64,000 nucleotides of DNA from JAAZLS01 sp964585925 (lineage in GTDB: Bacteria; Bacillota; Dethiobacteria; DTU022): the NCBI GenBank assembly GCA_964585925.1, contig CAZPFS010000003.1, positions 20,086 to 84,085 on the forward strand, read 5' to 3'. The notes beneath the pieces were generated by a model, which was not told the DNA's origin, ran no database searches, and was given only the letters and a program-made list of their open reading frames with translations. Below are positions 36,937 to 43,725 of the stretch, piece by piece (position 1 is the stretch's first letter; the number at the start of each line of letters is the position of its first letter). A program made the position numbers and the translations under genes.

Positions 36937-38745
36937 TTGAATAGGTTGCCAAATGCCAAACAACAGGGCTTGCTCGCCAGGTTTATGGGGAATACTGCCT
37001 GTGATCCTGAGGAAGGGGTTTTCATGCAAAACATTGCCGAAGTTATTGCAAGTGTATTGAAATTAGATGTAACTATTGTAGACAAAAATTTGAGCCGGGT
37101 CGCCGGCACGGGCTATTATTTTGATAAAGTGAACACATTAATACCCTGTGGCTCTTCTTTTGATTTTGTACTAAGCACCGGCAAGAAGATGGTAATATCC
37201 AATGTGGGAGATGGCCTATGTCAGGGATGTTCAATGCGGGAGAGTTGCGTTGAATTGGCCCATGTATGTTGCCCCATATGTATCGAAGAAAAACCAATCG
37301 GCGTCCTGGGCCTGGTAGCCTTTGATTCGGAACAACGCAGCCGTTTGTTAAATGCATTGAATGACTATGAGGATTTTTTAGATCAAATATGTAATTTAAT
37401 TGCCGCAAAAATTCGCGGAGATGAAACTATCGACGAATTGCTGGCGGCGCATAGCCAGATCAGCATTATTATGCAGACTGTCAATGAAGGCATGATGCTT
37501 GTTAATGATCAGGGTCGGGTAACTTATTGCAACAAGGCTTCGGAAATCCTTCTTGAAACCCCCGCCGGGCTTATTGTTGGTCGGCACATTAAAGAAATAT
37601 TCAACGATACCGAAATGGACTGGTCAAAACCACTGCAAGAGGATTTTGAATTCAGAGAAGTAACCAGGGTGGAACAAAATCATAGAATCAGTTGCTTTGT
37701 TACCAACAAGCCCGTGCAGGTAGACCATAAGTACCTTGGAGCGGTCCTAACCTTTTACACGGCAAGCACCGTACACAGGTTGGTGGGGGAATTTTCCAGT
37801 GATCAGATAGATCATAGCTTCAATACTATCCTCGGCAACAGCAAGGCCATTGTAGAATGTAAGCACCAGGCCGCTTTGGCGGCAAAAAGCAACTCCACCG
37901 TCTTGATTACCGGCGAAACGGGCACCGGCAAGGATCTGTTGGCGCGTGCGATACATAGTTCCAGCAGTAGAAAGGAAAAAGCTTTTATTGCCATAAACTG
38001 CGCGGCTATTCCGGAAACACTGCTGGAGAGTGAACTTTTTGGTTATGAGGAAGGGGCATTTACCGGGGCAAAAAAGGGGGGGAAACCGGGTAAATTTCAA
38101 TTGGCCGACGAGGGCACCCTGTTTCTTGATGAAATTGGAGACATGCCCCTATTTTTGCAAGTTAAATTATTGCGTGTACTTCAGGAAGGCTCTGTAGAGA
38201 GGGTAGGAGGGGTAAATAAAATCCCGCTCAATGTGCGTATTATTGCCGCTACCAACCGCAATTTGGGGGAGCTTACAAAGCACGGTGAGTTCAGGGAAGA
38301 TCTTTTTTATAGAATTAATGTTATTCCCATCGAGATCCCCCCTTTGCGCGAAAGATCCTCCGATGTTAGGATTCTTATTGATCATTTTTTGGAACATTAC
38401 GGCAAACTGCTGGAGAAGCCATACCTGCGTTTCTCACCGGAAGCGCTGCAACTTTTGTGCAATCACAATTGGCCCGGTAATGTGCGGGAGTTGGAAAACA
38501 TTGTGGAATATGCTGTGAATATGGCCACTGCAGGTAGAATTACCGTTGAAAATTTACCTAAAAAATTACAAATAGACAAAGATACGGAAGCGGTTACACC
38601 TCTGGCGGAATTGGAAAAAAAGGAACTGCAGAAGGCCCTTAACTATTTTGGAAATACTACAGAATCCAAGAAAAAAATATCATCTGCCCTCGGAATCAGC
38701 ATCGCTTCGGTATATCGTAAATTAAAACTGCACGGCTTGGCTTAA
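36937..38745 (+). CDS. Sigma-54-dependent transcriptional activator with Cys-rich sensor and PAS domain
   Basis: 602 aa from the TTG at 36937 (other in-frame starts are possible nearby). Residues 30-160 form a GAF-like sensor with a Cys cluster (Cys95, 98, 104, 111, 112 and 115). A PAS domain spans about 170-280. The AAA+ domain has Walker A GETGTGKD at 326-333, the sigma-54 contact GAFTGA at 373-378 and LFLDEIGDM. A Fis-type HTH ends the protein (ALGISIASVYRKLKLHG). It is divergent from the desulfidase operon and is its probable activator. The Cys cluster suggests a metal, Fe-S or redox signal. Confidence 0.93.
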   Translation: MNRLPNAKQQGLLARFMGNTACDPEEGVFMQNIAEVIASVLKLDVTIVDKNLSRVAGTGYYFDKVNTLIPCGSSFDFVLSTGKKMVISNVGDGLCQGCSMRESCVELAHVCCPICIEEKPIGVLGLVAFDSEQRSRLLNALNDYEDFLDQICNLIAAKIRGDETIDELLAAHSQISIIMQTVNEGMMLVNDQGRVTYCNKASEILLETPAGLIVGRHIKEIFNDTEMDWSKPLQEDFEFREVTRVEQNHRISCFVTNKPVQVDHKYLGAVLTFYTASTVHRLVGEFSSDQIDHSFNTILGNSKAIVECKHQAALAAKSNSTVLITGETGTGKDLLARAIHSSSSRKEKAFIAINCAAIPETLLESELFGYEEGAFTGAKKGGKPGKFQLADEGTLFLDEIGDMPLFLQVKLLRVLQEGSVERVGGVNKIPLNVRIIAATNRNLGELTKHGEFREDLFYRINVIPIEIPPLRERSSDVRILIDHFLEHYGKLLEKPYLRFSPEALQLLCNHNWPGNVRELENIVEYAVNMATAGRITVENLPKKLQIDKDTEAVTPLAELEKKELQKALNYFGNTTESKKKISSALGISIASVYRKLKLHGLA

Positions 38746-40130
38746 CCGCCTGCTTCAGTTCTAAACTGGTTTAAAATAGACAAATAATCATCCGGCGTAT
38801 CCAGATCCATCAATATTTCCGGTGCATCCACTTCCACCGGACAAAGATCACGATCGCTCAAGCAATGGAGCAACTGGCTTCCTCCCCGGTCTCCCTTTAG
38901 CTCCATCAACATGGGCCAGGTCCGGCGATCAAACAGCACGGGGTTTCCCCGGCGGCCCCGGTAAGTGGGATATACGGCCAGGGGAAGACGGCTGCGGTAG
39001 CGTTCAAGCAAACTGCTATAGACCCGGGCCGGAATAAACGGCTGATCCCCCAGTATAAACATGGCTCCCTGGGAGGTGGCAGACACCTGAGAAAGCCCTG
39101 CCTGTAAAGAGGTGGAAATCCCCAGCTGCGCACGTTCGTTGATCACAACCTTCAGCTTGAACCTGGACAGGCGTGCGCCCAGCCAGGCTGTTTCCGGGTT
39201 GATCACCACAATGATCTCACCGTCACTAGACCGGATCAGGTTTTGCAGGGTCTGTTCCAGCACGGTGGAGTCGCCAAGTTCCAGGGTCATCTTGTCTTTG
39301 CCCATGCGCCTGGACAAACCGGCTGCCAGCACCACCCGGGACACCTCCGGCGCCGCCCTTTCCCCGCTTATGCCGAAAATAAATTGCAGGGGCACCGGCC
39401 GGCAGGCAGAGGTAAAAACAATATGGCGAATATCATCAATGCCCGCCGTCAAATCGGCTATTTTTGTTATTATCCCGGGATCAGAAATCAGATCTGCCTG
39501 ATTGAATACCGGCACCGTGCGGGCTCCCGGGGCCTGGCGGCAGCCCAGTTCAACCATCCATTTCATGCCGCGTACCAGGTGCTCGGCGGTGATGGTTTCA
39601 CCCATCTGCATCCGGGCAATTATCGAAAATAGTTCCGGCCGGTGGACTGTCCCCGGGCTCAGGGCGGTTCCCAAACCGATCAAACCCATTACCGGCAGGG
39701 CTAGGCCGGAATCTGGGGGCAGTACCGGCTCATGGGAGGCATACCCTTTAAGCGGTTTTCTCGCCGCCCCGTCGCATTCCGCTAAAGCAAAGGATACTTC
39801 CGGCTCCGAGACGATCCGCCCCGGCCAGGAAGGATCTATCCCCTTGAGCTTGCCTTCCGGCAGCAGACCTGCGGCCAGGACTACCGGATCCCTCCCGGCG
39901 GGCAGTAGTCTCAATTTGCGGACAACTTCAGTCAGCGTTCCGGCCAAGATCAGGGGGAAAGAAGGATGTTGGAAGATCTTGGTGGTGGTGGTTACTACTA
40001 CCTTTTTCTCCCCTCCGGCCAGTTCGCCCGCCAGCAGATACAGCAGGGATGTTTTTCCCCCGGCCCCGTATATGGATATTATTTCTTTCTGCTTGATCCC
40101 CAAACAGGATGAAAGCAGCAAATTATTCAT
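38742..40130 (-). CDS. Fusion of YqeC-like selenium-hydroxylase accessory protein and MocA-like Mo-cofactor cytidylyltransferase
   Basis: 462 aa in two domains. Residues 1-250 match YqeC: a P-loop-like GAGGKTS at 22-28, TTTTKIF near 47 and AECDGAARKPLKGY near 117-130. Residues 272-462 match MocA/YgfJ: LAAGLSRRMGKDK at 278-290, then ILGDQPF and GRRGNPVLF. MocA transfers CMP to molybdopterin to form MCD. In E. coli YqeC and YgfJ are separate genes of the same selenate-linked hydroxylase system. The fusion ties the two functions together. The stop overlaps the end of the convergent activator gene by 4 bp. Confidence 0.88.
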   Translation of the reverse strand: MNNLLLSSCLGIKQKEIISIYGAGGKTSLLYLLAGELAGGEKKVVVTTTTKIFQHPSFPLILAGTLTEVVRKLRLLPAGRDPVVLAAGLLPEGKLKGIDPSWPGRIVSEPEVSFALAECDGAARKPLKGYASHEPVLPPDSGLALPVMGLIGLGTALSPGTVHRPELFSIIARMQMGETITAEHLVRGMKWMVELGCRQAPGARTVPVFNQADLISDPGIITKIADLTAGIDDIRHIVFTSACRPVPLQFIFGISGERAAPEVSRVVLAAGLSRRMGKDKMTLELGDSTVLEQTLQNLIRSSDGEIIVVINPETAWLGARLSRFKLKVVINERAQLGISTSLQAGLSQVSATSQGAMFILGDQPFIPARVYSSLLERYRSRLPLAVYPTYRGRRGNPVLFDRRTWPMLMELKGDRGGSQLLHCLSDRDLCPVEVDAPEILMDLDTPDDYLSILNQFRTEAGG

Positions 40131-40150
40131 CTTTCGCCTTCCCGATTGTT

Positions 40151-40495
40151 TTACCCCATGGCCTCAAAATATTTGTCAAACAGCTCCAGAAACAGATGCC
40201 GGGCTTCTTCCTGAAACAAGGCGAACTTCATTACCAGACCCCTCCCCTCCGGGGTCAGTTCAGAGCCTCCCCCTGAGTTGCCGCCGATGGTTCTGGTAAG
40301 CAGCGGAAACCCCAACCGCCTTTCCAGCAAATCTACCAGCCGCCAGGCCTGGCTGTAAGACATGCCGATCTCTTTGGCCGCGGCCCTGAGAGACCCGGTC
40401 CGTTCAACCCGGTTCAAGATATCGCAGGGGCCGTCCCCAAATACCTTTTTTCCCCGGTCCTCCAGCCAGATCTTGCAACCGGGCTCAAGGTTCAT
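40151..40495 (-). CDS. ModE-like (LysR-type HTH) molybdenum-responsive regulator, DNA-binding domain only
   Basis: 114 aa from the ATG at 40495 (AGGGTGA upstream), overlapping the XdhC-like stop by 11 nt. The winged HTH is ModE N-terminal type: ILNRVERTGSLRAAAKEIGMSYSQAWRLV (read in parts), then LLTRTIGGNSGGGSELTPEG. The molybdate-binding TOBE domains of full ModE are missing. It probably regulates molybdenum-enzyme genes or acts as a short co-regulator. It lies inside the hydroxylase accessory operon. Confidence 0.88.
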   Translation of the reverse strand: MNLEPGCKIWLEDRGKKVFGDGPCDILNRVERTGSLRAAAKEIGMSYSQAWRLVDLLERRLGFPLLTRTIGGNSGGGSELTPEGRGLVMKFALFQEEARHLFLELFDKYFEAMG

Positions 40496-41309
40496 TTTGT
40501 TCACCCTTGGCTTCCGGGGTGCGGCCATCAAATACCCGCCTCCGGACCGCAATGATCTCCGAAAGAATACTGACCGCAATTTCGGCAGGGGTCTCGGCCC
40601 CTATCTTGAGCCCGATAGGAGCATGAACCCGGTCCAGATCTTTGGGATCGACCCCCAGATCACGCAAGTTGCTGAATGTGGCCTCCACCTTTTGGGCACT
40701 GCCGATCATTCCCAGATAGGGGACAGGTGAGCCGATGGTTTTTTCAAGGGCCAGCTGATCGTATTTATGGCCGCGGGTAATTATGGTGATATAAGTCTGC
40801 GGTCCAATATGGGCCTGTTCCAGCAACTCTCCGATTTCCCCTACCAGCAGTTGGTCGGCGGAGGGAAAAAGATCGCGGTTGCAGAACTCCTCCCGATCAT
40901 CCAGCACGGTTACCGCAAGGCCGATCATTTTGGCCATTGCCGCCAGGTGCTGGGAAATATGCCCCGCCCCCACTATAAGCAAAGTTTCGGGAGTCAGAAA
41001 GGGTTCAATAAACAACGCCGCTTCCCCGCCGCAGATCATGCCGGCACTTTCCCCCTCCCGGGCAGTCAACTGCCTCTGATAGAGGCGGCAGCAGTTTTTT
41101 TCCATCACTTCGAGGGCAACCTGTATCGCCTCTTCCTCCAACTCTCCTCCCCCCACGGTACCTGTTTTTCTCCCCCGGGAATCCACCAGCATTTTAAAAC
41201 CAACCCTGGCCGGGGCGGAGCCTTTTGTCTCCACCACCGTTACCAATGCCGCCGGTTCCCCTTTTTCAACTGTTTTCAACAGCTCCCGATACACTTCCAG
41301 CACCTTCAA
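40485..41309 (-). CDS. XdhC/CoxI family molybdenum-enzyme maturation protein
   Basis: 274 aa. The N-terminal XdhC_CoxI domain has VVETKGSAPARVG, GTVGGGELEEEAI and MICGGEAALFIEP. The C-terminal Rossmann domain has LLIVGAGHISQHLA and ITRGHKYDQLALE plus YLGMIGSAQKV. Such proteins bind and sulfurate the molybdenum cofactor before insertion into xanthine-dehydrogenase-type enzymes. The start overlaps the MoeA-like gene by 4 nt. Confidence 0.92.
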   Translation of the reverse strand: MKVLEVYRELLKTVEKGEPAALVTVVETKGSAPARVGFKMLVDSRGRKTGTVGGGELEEEAIQVALEVMEKNCCRLYQRQLTAREGESAGMICGGEAALFIEPFLTPETLLIVGAGHISQHLAAMAKMIGLAVTVLDDREEFCNRDLFPSADQLLVGEIGELLEQAHIGPQTYITIITRGHKYDQLALEKTIGSPVPYLGMIGSAQKVEATFSNLRDLGVDPKDLDRVHAPIGLKIGAETPAEIAVSILSEIIAVRRRVFDGRTPEAKGEQNEP

Positions 41310-42340
41310 TTACCTCCTTTGCCGAAAGAACAGTTGGGAAAACGACAGGGCGAGCAACCCCGGCAAAGCCCTCCGTGCCCCAATTTGGAAATATGCCGGG
41401 CAGTAATTTTTTCACCGGTTAAAATGCGGGGCAGCAGAACATCGAGTATGGTGGTTCGAAAATACATGGCGCAGGCCGGCAGTCCTATAACCGGAATCTC
41501 GCCCAAGTAGGAGAGCATGAACATGGCCCCCGGAAGCACCGGCGCGCCGTACTTTACCAGCTCCGCCCCGGACAGTTTGATCCCGGTGGGGGTGACATCA
41601 TCCGGGTCTACCGACATTCCCCCGGTCACAATTACCATCCGGCATCCTTTTTCCAGAAGCTTATTGATGGCCGCAGCAATCCGGGGAGCATCATCATCCA
41701 CGTAAAGCAGGTGAGGATCATCCAGGCCAAAATAAGCCGCTTTCCCTTTAATCACGGGAGCAAATCCATCCTTTATCCTGCCGTTTTTTATTTCATGACC
41801 GGTAATAATTACTCCCAGGCTTATTTTGTAATACTGAAGAACACTGAGCGGATAACAACCCGGTGAGCAGATCTGCTCCACCTGCCGGATAGTATGATCG
41901 GAGACCACCAACGGTATTACCTTTACCCCGGCAACCTTTTCCCCCTTGTCGACCGGTGAATTGGTATGAATGGTGGATACAACCACCTCCGGAAGACTGT
42001 TTAAGGCATTTATCTGTTCAACATCGATCTTTAAAAGCCCTCTTTGAAGAGAAACCAGGTTTATACGGCCCTCGGAGGGTCCCTCCAGCTGCAGCCCGGA
42101 ACCGGCCAGCATCCGGGCAATTTTCTCCCCCGCTTCATCCTCATGGAGATCGCCGGGTTCCAGTTCAATGGAATAGATATGCCGCTTTCCCAGATCCAAT
42201 AAAACCGGTACATCCTCCGCCGTGATCCGGTGGCCCTTTTTGAACCGGGGCCCCTTGAAGGTCCCTTTTTCTATTTTGGTAATATCATGACAGATTATTT
42301 TGCCAATGGATTCTTCGGTTTTATAATTACTGATTTTCAT
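41306..42340 (-). CDS. MoeA/MoCF-like molybdopterin-binding protein with C-terminal Cys motif
   Basis: 344 aa. A molybdopterin-binding MoaB/MoeA-type domain is seen in VIVTGGMSVDPDDVTPTGI near residue 240 and PVIGLPACAMY near 285. The first 150 residues are not standard MoeA. The protein ends in CRGCSPCRFPNC (Cys326, 329, 332, 337), which could bind a metal or Fe-S cluster or carry sulfur or selenium. Its place between yqeB and the XdhC-like gene argues for a role in cofactor handling for the selenium-type molybdenum hydroxylase rather than general Mo-cofactor synthesis. Confidence 0.85.
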   Translation of the reverse strand: MKISNYKTEESIGKIICHDITKIEKGTFKGPRFKKGHRITAEDVPVLLDLGKRHIYSIELEPGDLHEDEAGEKIARMLAGSGLQLEGPSEGRINLVSLQRGLLKIDVEQINALNSLPEVVVSTIHTNSPVDKGEKVAGVKVIPLVVSDHTIRQVEQICSPGCYPLSVLQYYKISLGVIITGHEIKNGRIKDGFAPVIKGKAAYFGLDDPHLLYVDDDAPRIAAAINKLLEKGCRMVIVTGGMSVDPDDVTPTGIKLSGAELVKYGAPVLPGAMFMLSYLGEIPVIGLPACAMYFRTTILDVLLPRILTGEKITARHISKLGHGGLCRGCSPCRFPNCSFGKGGN

Positions 42341-42453
42341 CTTTTCACCTCGTTTGCCTTGAACAGCTTTTGCTCACAAAATCTTGCCCAAATCCTGAAA
42401 GCGCGACCATGATCGTTATTTGTTTGTAAGCATAACGGTCTTAAAAAAAATAT

Positions 42454-43248
42454 TCAGGGCAGGAAATGCAACACCGCCTCCAGCACACCTCCTCCCACGG
42501 CTCGGGCCTTGTCGGAGATGGACCGGAAGTCAACCTCCGCCCCTCGGGGATCTACATCTCCCACCTTCATTCCCTTGCTTGCCGGGAGGCCATTATAGAG
42601 CAGACCCCGCACCAGACCGTCGGTTCCCGCCGCCACGGGAATGCGGCCTACCTCCGCCACCGGCTGGCCCGTTTCAACCAAATCGCCAATTTTGACCAGA
42701 GCTTTGAATATCCCATCCGCCGGCGCCCGGAGAAGCCTTCCCGCCGCCACCCCGGAAACCCCCCCCGGAATACCGGTATTTTCGGCAGCGCTTCCCTGGT
42801 AATATACTTTTCCCAGATCGTGCCCGCGCTTGGTCTCTATTACGGCGTGAACCTCCTGCCCGGCTTCAAATCCCGGCCCCAGTCCGATTACCACCCGGGC
42901 ATCGCCGATCCTGGTGGTGGTGGCTGTTTTGGCCATTACCGCATCCACCAGCACCTCCGGCTGAAGTTTCTGCACCAGGCAAGACTCCGGATCGATCAGC
43001 ACTGCTATCTCCCGGCCATCGATCACCCGGTAAGCCTCCTCCGCCGTGGCACAAAGCCTGGCCCGAACCCCTTCCACCTCAAAAAGCCCTTCATACACTG
43101 CCGAGGAAAAGGCTACTGTGCGCCTCACTGTGAGGGGCCGGGGAAGTTCCAGCATGATCTGCCGGAAACCGGCCCTGTGCAGGCGGTGTGCCACCCCCGA
43201 AGCCAGGTCCCCCGCTCCCCTGATAATTACCGTCTGTGAAAATTTCAT
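42454..43248 (-). CDS. yqeB: EF2563/YqeB family selenium-dependent molybdenum hydroxylase accessory protein
   Basis: 264 aa. It has the N-terminal Rossmann-like VIIRGAGDLASGVAHRLHRAGF and VLIDPES, and the later GLGPGFEAGQEVHAVIET with PAGGVSG-like GGVSGVAAGRLLRAP. The family marks selenium-dependent molybdenum hydroxylase loci in Enterococcus and clostridia. It heads the accessory set yqeB, MoeA-like, XdhC-like, ModE-like, YqeC-MocA. The 477-bp spacer upstream means it may have its own promoter. Confidence 0.92.
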   Translation of the reverse strand: MKFSQTVIIRGAGDLASGVAHRLHRAGFRQIMLELPRPLTVRRTVAFSSAVYEGLFEVEGVRARLCATAEEAYRVIDGREIAVLIDPESCLVQKLQPEVLVDAVMAKTATTTRIGDARVVIGLGPGFEAGQEVHAVIETKRGHDLGKVYYQGSAAENTGIPGGVSGVAAGRLLRAPADGIFKALVKIGDLVETGQPVAEVGRIPVAAGTDGLVRGLLYNGLPASKGMKVGDVDPRGAEVDFRSISDKARAVGGGVLEAVLHFLP

Positions 43249-43376
43249 CGATATTTAACAACCTTTCCGGATTAATTTGTCGCCATGGGGATAGGCCTGG
43301 GCTTAAGATATGTCCCCGCGATTTGGTAACCCCTATTTGTTTTCCTTTGAGTAAATCCCTTTAAATCCCCCTAAAT

Positions 43377-43636
43377 CCCCCTTTAAAAAAGGGGGACTTT
43401 TTCGGCTGCCCCTTTAAAAAAGGATGCCTCTTGGATTATCATCTGGAATAAATTGCCTCACTGCCCTTTTAAAAAGGGATACCTTTTTTGGCTTATCACT
43501 TATCATTTAAAATGAATTGCCTCACCTTGCTCTTTTATTAATAAGAAGGATTTGTTTTGCTTACTCCTTAAAAAGACTTAATTGCCTCACCTTGCCCTTT
43601 TATGGGGGGACTTTTTCGGCTGCCCCTTTAAAAAAG
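43377..43636. repeat. Degenerate intergenic repeats (about 65-bp period and CCCCC/GGGGG hairpins)
   Basis: AATTGCCTCAC followed by CTTGCCCTTT or a close variant starts at 43451, 43515 and 43580, giving periods of 64 and 65 bp. CCCCCTTTAAAAAAGGGGG forms a hairpin at 43377-43395. GGGGGACTTTTTCGGCTGCC with the following CCTTTAAAAAAGG occurs at 43391-43423 and again near 43604-43636. The block looks like decayed copies of a mobile palindromic repeat. Confidence 0.75.
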
Positions 43637-43684
43637 GGGGCCGGCTTCTTTCATTTTTATCCCTTTCGCCGTAAATCTAAAAAT

Positions 43685-43710
43685 CCCTGCCCCTTGGCCA
43701 AGGGGCAGGG
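43685..43710 (-). terminator. Rho-independent terminator of the xdh operon
   Basis: CCCTGCCCCTTGG and CCAAGGGGCAGGG form a perfect 13-bp inverted repeat. On the minus strand it follows the xdhA stop by about 15 bp and is followed by ATTTTTAG. Confidence 0.9.
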
Positions 43711-43725
43711 ACCACAAAATATTGT

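Larger units (their letters stand above)
43249..43725. other. Gene-free spacer between yqeB and xdhA, rich in repeats
   Basis: No supported gene was found. The spacer holds a terminator for the xdh operon at 43685-43710 and a mosaic of short repeats (43377-43636, listed separately). It probably also contains the yqeB promoter. Confidence 0.65.

Noticed and set aside
42466..43239. Plus-strand frame of about 257 codons opposite yqeB
   Set aside because: Antisense shadow of yqeB, rich in Arg/Pro/His with no recognisable domain.
43451..43600. CRISPR-like spacing of AATTGCCTCAC units
   Set aside because: The repeats are degenerate, only three in number, and the spacers are themselves related sequences.
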